Source: Congeria kusceri (taxonomy: Eukaryota; Mollusca; Bivalvia; Myida; Dreissenidae). Taken from it: 64,000 nt of DNA. The DNA lies in the NCBI GenBank assembly GCA_027627225.1, contig CM051025.1, positions 52,843,681-52,907,680 of the forward strand. Direction: 5' to 3'. The position numbers were made by a program, and so were the translations under genes. The notes beneath the pieces are model-generated. The model had not been told where the DNA came from. It did not search any database and saw only the letters and a program-made list of their open reading frames with translations. Of this stretch, positions 42,401 through 54,400 are shown piece by piece (position 1 is the stretch's first letter; every line of letters starts with the position of its first letter).

Positions 42401-45400
42401 CAGTAGAAGTTAATTTTCTGCAATGTTTATCAATGTGTATTATTCTTCAAACTCAAACTAATTCATGTTTGTTAACTTTCTACATGTCTGCATGGGTTGA
42501 GCTATTAACGTACTTCGTTGTTGTTGTTGTATCTGAACACATACAAATGTGAACTGTTACAGTTTTCCCTGTCAAAACATGTTTGCTTCGTAACTGCTCA
42601 TTTAAAAATGTACCCTTTTTGGGAAAATGTATTTTATGGAACAATTTAATTCATCCATTATTAAAATGGCATTAATCCTAGTTTAAACTGATCAATTTAC
42701 AGACAATTAGTACTCATTTTCCATAGTAATTGCAACCTATTAAGATATTTAATTACAGTTTTTATACCATATTTTCCCCACAACTTTGACTCCTCTCCCC
42801 TAAAAGTGCATGCAATTTCCCATAAAAGTCATTTTAATGGAATGTTCTGCAGGTGTGCTCACTGACCTGAATGCGTCCAACAACGTGATAGCGCGGCTGC
42901 CGAGTGCAGGTCTCTGGAAGTGCGGACATCTACACTGCCTCAACTTCAAACACAATCAGCTGGGCATTAGACTGACCAGTCCAAACAAAAACAAGTAAAT
43001 ATGAGGCACGTCGTGGGAAAACTGGTCTTAATGCATGTGCAATAAGTGTTGTCCCGGATTAGCCTGTGCAGTCCGCACAGGCTAATCAGGGATGGCACTT
43101 TCAGCCTACAGTGGATTTGTGTTTAAAAGAGACTTCCTTGAAACAGAAAATACCATAAAAGCAGAGAGTGCGGGACAACACTTTACGCACACGCATTAAG
43201 ACCGGTTTCTCACGACACGCCAAATATGTATATTTTTTGGAACACACCCCACCTCACTTCTCCAATAGGGTAGTGCATATTATAAAAGTGTATGGGGCAT
43301 TTGAATGAATCTTCATATAATGCTTGAGGATATTAAAAGGAAGTGACTTGTACAAGAACCATAACTTTATCATCAATATTTATGGAGTGGCTGTCTTTTG
43401 TTTAATTTTGTGTGTGTACAATAACTCTGGTTTTTAGATTGTTGGCGGAAGCCAACGGTCTTTTGAGAGGGTAAATCCTAAAACAGGTATCGCGGAAAAC
43501 TACTTCTTTTCTTTGCAGGCTATTAGTCAGTAAATCAAAACCAGAAAGGGTCCTTCTTCAAAACAGCAAAATTTCACATGTGTTTTCTTACATTTTAATT
43601 TATTAAGATAATGTATGTAATATGTATTATAATGTGTATATCATGTGATTTATTACAATAACATTTTGTATAAAGGTCAATTTATAACAAAATTACTTTA
43701 TACTAATGACATCCCTAGTTTTGCTATTCACCTGTTTGTAACCGAAATATTTACCAACATGTCCTGGAATAAAACCATCAAATTAATGTGCTACATCCGT
43801 TATTTTTGACTCGTTGCGAAAGTGTTTATTCTTGTTACCAATTCTCATTCTGAATATTTTTGACAAAAAATTTCTGCAATTTATTAACTATAAACTGTTA
43901 TATGGACAATTGAGAGCTTGCATGTTTATTTATAGATCATTGGCTAAGAAGCACTAACAATCGGTCCGCCTAACTACTATGGTTCATCGGTTATTCTTGC
44001 CCTTGCAGATTTACTTGTTAACTGGCATGTATATAATTCCGTTTGCATAAGATAATTAGCTGGAACAAAATATTTTTTGTTACTTACAAATTAGTTTTCA
44101 TTATGATGTTGTGTATTATTGAATAGGAAGCAAATTATAAAGTTTATTATAAAGGTGGGAAATTGATTTTCATTCAAAAAATTGTTTCCTTTTAGCAAAA
44201 ATGCACCCATAATTCACATGCTTTTAGTTACTTTCGTCGCCAACAGTCTTACGCTGTCAGCGTTTTGATTGTTACTAATGAAAGACTTAACATTAAACAT
44301 CGTATTATGAAAGAAGGCATTAACTCAGGTTCAAATATTTTTCATGTAAAGAGGTCCTAACTGGATATTGCAATCGTACGTATGTCTATGTAACTAACAC
44401 TGTTTTAACTCAGGAGTGTACACTCATTGTTCAAAATAAAGTTTCTTCTTCTTCATTAATAAAAAAATGCATAGCACATGAACAATTACTCTTTATTCAG
44501 TATCTGTGCTGATTCATCCTTTTTTGACCAGTTTCTTATATGGAGCATTATATACTCCATTACTTACAAAGGCATTCAAAATGAAACTACATACAACAGA
44601 GTACTAAAATGAAGTGCATAAGACAAGACGCAGAACTTGTTTTACAATATTTTTAGCGTTGCTGCCCTTTTTCTTGTTAAAAGCGTTACATAGTTTTTAG
44701 TTCAAAATTGTTCGGGGGCATGCTTGTGACTAGTATTGTTATGCTCCCCGAAACATTGCCAGGGGAGCAAATAGTCGCCGCTTCGTCCGTCCGTCCATCC
44801 TGTTTTCTTGTCCAGAGTATTTCTCAGCTGCACTGAACCCGCAGCGTTCCACTTCAATTATTTTTCTCAGAGTTATGGGTCTTTAAAGATTTATGAAATA
44901 AGCATTTAGTGCACAATTATTATCTAGTCTATATCTACGCAACTACTGGCTGGAATTCAATGAAACTTTAAAGGAAGCTTCATTACCCAGAGGAGTTGAG
45001 CAATGAACCAGAACGTTCCACTTCAATGATTTTTCTAAGAGTTATAGGAAGTTGAAGATTTTAGAAATAAGTAGTTAGTGCACAATTTTTGTCCAATCTA
45101 TTTCTACACACCTACTGGACAGATTTGAATTAAACCTTTATAGGAAGCTTTATTACCAAGAGGAGGTGTGCACAAAATCAGGAGGTTCCGCTTCATTGAT
45201 TTTTCTAAGAGTTGTGGGACTTTGAAAATTTCTGAAATTAGAATATATTGCTAAATTCTTGTCTGGGCTATTTCTCTGCATCTACTGGCCAGATGAAACT
45301 GTATGTGATGCTTTATTATCAAAATGAGTTGTGCACAGTACAGGACATTCCCTTACAGTGATTTTCCTTGGAGTTATGGGACTTTGATGGTTGCTGAAAT

Positions 45401-48400
45401 TAGTGTATAGTGTGCAATTCTTGTTCGGATTTTTTCTCAGCAACTACTAGCCAGAATTCAATTAAACTTTATGGGAACCTTCATTACCAAGAGGAGGTGT
45501 TCATTCTACCAAGATGCTCTGCTTCAATGATTTTTAAACCCCCCAAATTAAAAAAAAAATTTGGGGTTATTAGATTGCGGTGTGTCGTTGCGCGGATGGT
45601 CGGGATTTGGCGGTATAAACTTTTTGTTTCAGCTCTCTAAATCGAGAACAGATTGTGCTATTGTAATGAAACTTCATACAAAGATACGTTATAGTGAGAC
45701 CTCGCTTGGGATTGCATATGGGGTGGGTGGGGTCAAGGTCACTGTTACATAAAATAGACAAATGGTTTCCACTCAATAACTTGAGAACGCATTGAGATAC
45801 TTTATGAAACTTCATACATAGATACCTTATATTGAGTCCTCGCTTGGGATTGCATATGAGATGGGTGGGGTCACCGTTACTAAAAATAGAAAAACGGTTT
45901 ACGCTTAATAACTTGAAAACGCATCAAGATATTTTAATGAAATTTCATACATATATACCTTATATCAAGACCTCACTTGGGATTGCATATGGGGTGGGTA
46001 AGGTCAAGGTCAAGGTATCCATTACTAAAAATTTAAAAATGGTTTCCACTCAATAACTTAAGAATGCATTCAGATATTTTAATGAAACTTCATACATAGA
46101 TACCTTATATTGAGGCCTCCCTTGGGATTGCATATGGGGTGGGTGGGGTCAAGGTCAATGTAATTAAAAATAGGAAAACGGTTTCTACTCAATAGCTCAA
46201 GAAAGCATTGAGATATTTTAATGAAACTTTATATGTACATACCTTATATTCAGACCTCTTAGGAATTGCTGATGGGTGTGTGGGGTCAAGGACAGATCAC
46301 CATAATTAAAAAAAAAGTTTCCACTCAATAACTTGACAACTCATGGAGATATTTTCATGAAACTTCATATGTAGACATCTTATATCGAGACCTCGCTTGG
46401 GATTGCTAATGTGGTGGGTGGGGTCAAGGTCACCATTACCAAACAATAGAAAAACAGTTTCTCAATAACTTTAGAATGCATTAAGATATTTTAATGAAAC
46501 TTCATATGTAGTGACCTTACATTGAGACCTCCTCTGGGATTGCATATGGGGTGGGTGGGATCAAGGTCAAGGAGACCATTAGTAAAATTAGAATAACGGT
46601 TTCTTTTCAAGAACTGGAGAATGAATTGAGATATTTTAATGAAACGTCATACATAGATACCTTATATAAAGACCTTGCTTGGGATTTCATAATGGGTGGG
46701 TGTGTTCAAGGTCAAGTTCACCGTTACTAAAAATAGTAAAACAGTTTCTGTTCAATACCTAGAAGACAAATTCAGATATTTTAATAACACTTCATATGTT
46801 GATACCTTATTATCTAGACCTCGCTTGTGATTGCATATGGGGTGGGTGGGGTCAAGGTCTTCATTACTAAAAATAGAAAAGGGGTTTCCACTCAATAACT
46901 TAAGAACAAATTTAGATATTTTAATGAAACTTCATATGTAGATTCCTCATATTAAGAACTGGCTTGAGATTGAATACGGGGTGGGCGGGGTCACGCCCAA
47001 CAGCTCAAGTATGAATTAAGGTATTGTAATGTTACTTCAAATGTAGATATCTTATGTTGAAATCTCACTTGGGATTGCACAATTCTTGTCTGGACTCTGC
47101 TTTTCTGATTGCTTTCTCATTACTTGGCAAATACCATTGGGAAGCATCCATCAGTTAACTGATATCCTTGTTCTGTATTGTTACTAACAGAAATCAAGTA
47201 CCAGAATACATTTCATGTCCATTTGTTTTCAACTCCGATTTTATGTTTCAAAATGTGATTAATTTGTTATAAGTACAACTGATTATTATATCTTTTGTGT
47301 GGCTCCAAAGTATTTATTGTCAATTTGTAGGCAAATAACATATTTCGGTTAGGATGATTATAATACTAATGTATGATGAATTTTGTTCTTGAAAGGAAAT
47401 GATGACATGTCAATTAAAAGTAAATGAACCAAATCTTTTTAGAATGATAGACAGTAAAATTGGTTATACTAACAACATACTTTTTGTTCTCGTGCAGAAT
47501 TTTTGGCATAAGACGATCAAACAGAACTTCAAGTAACAGTGAAAATTTACCGGAGTTTCCAGAAAGCCTGTCAGTTTGTCTGAAGGAGCTTAGATTGTCG
47601 GACAACAATCTGGACTGTGTTCCACCCAGTGTGTTCAAGTTGACCAGTCTAGAAATACTAGACTTATCAGAGTAAGTATACCAAGGCTATAGTTCTATGG
47701 AATAGTAAAGGTCGATTTCGCCCTGAACAAGACCATGATGATGTGACAATGTGAAGTCTATTTTGCATCTTTGACCTGATAAATTTCATAGACACACAAT
47801 TTTGATGATAATTATCACCCTAACATTTTCAAAATATTTGGTTTGTTTATGCACAAAATCATCCAAATTGTATACCGAGTGAAATCCAACTGGCGGAATC
47901 AAGATTCTGTATTTCTATATTGACACACTGTGACTTATCGGTGTAAGTATACTGGTTAGCTAGTATATGTCGGACAGTCAGAGTTTTGCGGACATTTTTA
48001 TATATATATTTTGTAAATGCTTTTATATTTCATCATCATATCCAAATAAACGCTTGTATTTTCTAGTATGTTTCCTTGTTCTTTAAAAATAGTGAGTTTA
48101 TGTTTGGTACAAAAAAACAACAATGTTTATGTTGATAGTCTTGAACATGCAATTGTTGTCTGGGGAAGTAAAAGGATGTGGCATGCGCGATAAAATCCCA
48201 ATTTGGGGCCAAGACAGTCTTTGTGATAGTTTAGGTTGTCTGGCTGTCTGGTAATTATAGCAGACAAAGTCTGGCAGAACATTATTTAACCCACTGCCAT
48301 GTTGAAGAACGTGTATACATGTAGTAGCTACATAGATAAGTAATGTTTACTAAACTCTTTAAAACATCATGTTTCAATATTTGTTTCAACGCCTTAATTC

Positions 48401-51400
48401 AAACGCATTCTATTTATAATTAAATAATATGATGATGTGTTATTATTATGATATAAATATTATCTGATCATTAATATGTAAACTATGATTCATTAATTCC
48501 TCGTATAATTTACTGTTTAAAAAAATGTCCGTAAATTACTACTGTCAATGTGACCATGACCAGGTTTTGGGTACCCCACTTCTGGCCTTGGTATTTGCAC
48601 ATGGGCACGTGCAATGACTATAAGTTTACATTCGCAAACAGGTGACAACCCATGATGTTACATGTACATGCCAAGTTTCAATGTTGAGCTTGTTCAATAA
48701 ACAAAATTGTCCCAAAATAAATGCATATTTCGACATACCCTCCCCAACCAGTATAGACTGTGCCTGTCCTACCTTTTTACTGAATGTATGTACCAATACC
48801 TTGATTCATTATTTATTTCAAATAATTTATATATTCTTACTAAAAAGTAAGTTATAGAAGATTGTTTCCAAAGTTTACAATAGAACTGCATGCTGTGTTT
48901 TCATCCACACCTGCTATACCAAACCAGAGCCCTAATTCATAAAACTACTTTGTAAAATATTGTCTACATTGTGTAAAAAAATTTGGGACTGTCTGATTTT
49001 TATACCTTGATTTTGAGTTTATTTTATTACCCATTAATAAAATACAGGTTTATATAAAATGACAAACATCAACATAGAAAAAAAAACTGTTGTATTAATC
49101 AGAAAGAAATAAAATATATTTTGGTCGATACATGAGATCCATTTATCATACAGCAATGGCTACGTACGGTTTTGAATTAGAAAATAACAACTGAACGTGA
49201 ATAAACAGTCGTTCTGACTTCTGGAGACACTGTATATACATGTGCTTTAGTTTTTATTATGAATTTGTACTTAAGTGAATATTTCTTAAGTGAATATTTC
49301 AGATCAAATTTCGAATGTTTAATCAAATTATTTTTGTTTAGAAAAAGGTAAAATACTATACATCTAAGCAATATTTACTATTTTTTACTAGCATTTTAAT
49401 GTAAAACAACAACAACTTTAATATGAAAAAGCCACAGACTTGAGGAATTTTAGGAATTGAGTCATGTCGTGCGAAACATGGGCTAAATGCATGTGCGTAA
49501 AGTGTCGTCTCAGGCTGATCTGGGACAACACTTTCCGCCTTTATGGTATTTACTGTTTCAAGGAAGTCTCTTCTAAACATAAATCCGCTGTAGGTGGAAA
49601 GTTTCATCCCGAATTAACCTGTGCCGACTGCTCAGGCTGTTCCGGGATGACACTTTACACATATGCGTTAAGCCCGGTTTTCCCATGTCACGCCAAACAT
49701 TTTCTTGAGTTTTCTCTGAGGAGCTTTGTATTAATTATCTGCATTGGGGACAGATTTAAATATTTCTGTTTCTGGCCATGTTTCAGCAATCCATCAATTG
49801 GGACGTTACCCAGAGAGCTGGGTCTGCTGAAGAATTTAACCGTTTTAAAAATGAAGAATGTTCGACCGACAGTACCAGACAATCTGTCCCATTTGTTCAC
49901 AGGTATGCATTCATTGGGAAATTAAATAATATGAAAAAAAATATTAATTATGAAATTGTAATGTTTGTTACATGTATATAAACTTGATTTTTTTAATTTG
50001 AGGAATATTATTTATTGAGCAAAAAAATAATAATTCCTGTGTACAGTGTTGATAACACAAAAAAGGTATTTTATTTATTAAGTAAAATTTCAATATTTGC
50101 AGTGTACATTGATGATTACACACAAAACAAAATTTTAGATTTTGTTAGCAAATGTGAAATATACAGTGTACACTGATGGTTACACACAAAACTAAATTTT
50201 AGATTTTGTTAGCAAATGTGAAATATACAGTGTACACTGATGGTTACACAAAAGAAGAATTTTATTTATTTAGCAAAATTGAAATATACAAAGTACACTG
50301 ATGATGTAGCTCACCTAATACTCCTGAACTCTGTTAGCATAAATTACGTGTTTGAATTGTTTCCTATATTCATACTTGGTTTTGTTCATGCACATGTTTC
50401 ATGAATTAAATCATACCATAAGTGTATTTTAGAGGGATATTCTTTGATCTTGTTTACTAGATTCCAGTACAGAAACTAATATGTTCATCGTATCGGTATT
50501 TTAATATATTCATGCATAAAGGTCAGTGTAAGGTTAAAGTTGGCGAGCTATAACACTTCTTTATATTCTTAAAAAAACTAAGTTGTTCTTGTGCCTAAAT
50601 GATAGAAAAAACAACAGCATGTAAATATTTAATTCTACAAAAAATAATGTTTAGCTCGACTATTCACCAAATAGTTCAAGCTATACTACTCACCCTTTCG
50701 TCGGCATCGGCGTAATGTTCTGGTTAATGTGTGCGTGCTACAAGTCCATATCTCAGTAACTACTACAGATATTCAATTGAAACTTCACACATGTCTTTGG
50801 GGTCATTATGTGAGGTCACTGACTAAGGCCCATAACTCTGACCTGCTATTTAGTAGAATTATGCCCCTTGTTGTACTTAAAAATCAGGTTAAAGTTTGCA
50901 TGCAACAACTCCATGTCTCTATATCTACTACAGATATTCAATTGAAACTTCATACATGCATTCAAGGTCATAATATAAGGTCACTGGCCAAGACCCATAA
51001 CTGTGATCATTATTTTAGAAGAATTATGCCCCTTTTTGTACTTAGAAAAGTAAGATTAAGGTTTGCTTGCAAGAGAAAATTCATGTTAAGGTTTGCGTGC
51101 AAGTAAATATCTCTGTAACTAGTACAGATATTCTATTGAAACTTCACACGTTTCATTGAGATCACTAGGTAAAGTCACCGCAATTTAGCAGAAGCAGAAA
51201 TATGCCCCTGTTTTCACTTAGAAATTCAGGTTAAAGTTTGCGTGCAACAACTCCGTCCTTAGAAATTCATTTTAAAATTTGATTGCATCAACTCCATATC
51301 TCTATAACTACTACAGATATTCAATTGAAACTTCACACATGTCTTCAGGGTCATTATATAAGGTCACTGATCAAGGCCAATAGCTCTGACTTCCAATTTA

Positions 51401-54400
51401 GTAAAATTATGTCCCTTTTTATACTTAAAAAATTCAGGTTAAGATTTGCACGCAACAAGTACATATCTCTGTAACTACTACAGATGTTCAATTGAAACTT
51501 CACACATGTCGTTGGGGTCATTATGTAAGATCAGATCACTGACCAAAATCCATAACTCTGCCCTGCAATTGAGCAGAATTATGACCCTTTTTGTACTTAA
51601 ACATCTTGTTAAAGTTTGCATGCAACAACTTCATATCTCTATATCTAGTACAGATATTCAATTAAAATTTCACACACGTCTTCAAGGTCATTATATGAAG
51701 GTCACTGGCTTGGCACATAACTGTTTCCAGCATTATAGCAGAGTTATGTCCCTTTTTTGTAGTGATAAAGGCCCATAACTCTGACACAGCGGTTGAATAG
51801 TAAAGCGGGCTGTCCTGAGACAGCTCTTGTTTTAATAATTAACTTTATCAACAGCAGTGTCATGGTATATTCATTATATAGTCCAATCAATGCTTGATCA
51901 AATGAACACCTCCAATTGTCTCGTCCTAAGGTTTTTGATTACTGAGGTAAATGAAAGTCAATAGAGTTTTAACTAACTTACATTTGCTTTGCCAGTGTGT
52001 CTGAAATTGTCTTTTACTTGTTTAAACTGTCTCCTTGACTGATTAAATTCAGACTTCCATTAAAGCCTTTGAAAGCTGTGTAATGTGTCATTTCTGACAT
52101 GGTATCTAATGTTCATTTCAGTATGTTTGTCATGTAACTTCCGCTTTTGTAGAGAACATATTTTAGAAATGTGTTTGTTAAAGTGTTTGCTGAGTATCAA
52201 TTTCAAACAGATAAATAATACACACAGGAATGATCCTTGGGTGACCCTCTTTCAAAATTGTTCAAATCATTCCGGTCCGCTGCATATGTAGGTCACAAGA
52301 GCTAAAAATAGATTTAAAAACTGAGAACTTTAAAAATCTTCATCTCTTAAACCACAAGGCTTAGAGCATTCATATTCGATATGTGACATCCTCTAGTAGT
52401 CTTCTACAAAGATTGTTCAAATGATGCCCCTGGGGTCAAAACTGGCCACACCCCGGGGGTCACAAGGTTTATACAGACTTGTATAGTAAAATGACTTTAA
52501 ATATCTTTTTCTCTGAAACTGCAAAGCCTAGAGGTTTCATATTTGGTGTGTAACATTGTATAGTGGTCCTCTACAAATATTGTTCAAATGATGCCCTTTG
52601 GGACAAAATTGGTCACACCCCGTGGGTCACATGGCTTATATAGACTTCACTAGCAAAATGACTTTAAAAATCTTCTCTGAAACCGCAAGGCCCAGAGGTT
52701 TCATATTTGGTATGTAACATTGTATGGTGGTCCTCTACAAAGATTGTTCAAATGATGCCCCTGGGGTCAAAACTGGCCACACCCTGCGGCTCACATGGTT
52801 TATATTGACTTTAATAGCAAAATGACTTTAAAAATCTTCTCCCCTGAAACCGCAAGGCATACAGGTTTGATATTTGGTATGTAACATTGTATAGTGGTCC
52901 TCTACAAAGATTGTTAAAATGATGCCCCTGGGGTCAAAACTGGCCACGCCCCGGGGGTCACATTGTTTATATAGACTGGTATAGCAAAATGCAATAAAAA
53001 TCTTCTCTGAAACCGCTAGGCCTAGAGGTATCATATTTGGTAAGTAACTTTGTATAGTGGTCCTCTCCAAAGATTGTTCAAATGATGGCCCTGGGGTCAA
53101 AACTGTGCACACCCCAGGGGTTACATGGTTTATATAGACTTGAATAGCAAAATGTCTTTAAAAATCTTTTCCTCTGAAACTGTGCAATTACTACAGGTTT
53201 CTTATTTGGTATGTAACATTGTATAGTGGTCCTGTACAACCTTGTTCAAATGATGCCTCTGGGGTCAAAACTGGCCACACCCTGGGACTCACATGGTTTA
53301 TATAGACTTAAATAGCAAAATGACTTTAAAAATCCTCTTCTCTGAAACTGCAAGGCCTAGAGGTTTGATATTTGGTATGTAACATTGTATAGTGGTCCTC
53401 TCCAAAGATTGTTCAAATGATGCCCCTGGGGTCAAAACTGGGCACACCCCGGGGGTCACATGGTTTATATAGACTTAAATAGCACAATGACTTTTAAAAT
53501 CTTCTCTGAAACCCCAAGGCCCAGATGTTTCATATTTGGTATGTAACATTGTATGGTGGTCTTCTACTAAGATTGTTCAAATGATGCCCCATGGGCCAAA
53601 ACTGGCCACACCCCGTGGCTCACATGGTTTATATAGACTTGAATAGCGAAATGACTATAAAAATCTCCTCTGAAACCGCAAGGCCCAGAGGTTTCATATT
53701 TAGTATGTAACATTGTATTGTGATTCTCTACAAAGATTGTTCAAATGATGCCCCTGGGGTCAAAACTGGCCACACCCAGGGGTCACAATATTTATATAGA
53801 CTTAAATAGCAAAATTATTTTTAAAATCTTCTCCTCTGAACCCACAAGGCCCAGTGGTTTAATATTTGGTATGTAATATTGTATAGTGGTCCTCTACAAA
53901 TATTGTGCAAATTATACCCCTTGGGTAGAAAGTGGCCATGCCTTGTGTGTCACATGGTTTATATAGACTATACAAATCTTCTCCTGAAACTGCAAGGCCC
54001 AGATCTTTTACACAGGTAAGTGCTTTAGTGCCATTTAGCCCTCTTGTCATAAGCCATTATGATGCCCTTAAGTGAGCGACCTAGGGCCATCGTGGCTCTC
54101 TTGTTTCCAAAATACGCAAATTTAAACACATTGAAATAAAATAATTTTACATTATACGGTATATTCATTTTATTTGTTTTAGTTAAAATGATGATTCTCT
54201 TTGCAGAGGATGGTAGTAACACTCGAAAGCTTTTGGCTGCGTTTCTGAATAAGCTACGAGGCAGCCGACCTTGCCATGTTGTGAAGGCCGTGTTGCTGGG
54301 GAAGAAGGTATATGCCATATTGTGGTATACACTAAGTCTTGTAATATTGTAAAAACGTATTTTAAATTGGCATATCAATGGTATTTCCCGTAAATATTGA

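Noticed and set aside
54207..54250. Minus-strand 136-codon frame at 54025-54435
   Set aside because: It is antisense to exon 13 and part of an array, with no recognisable domain.
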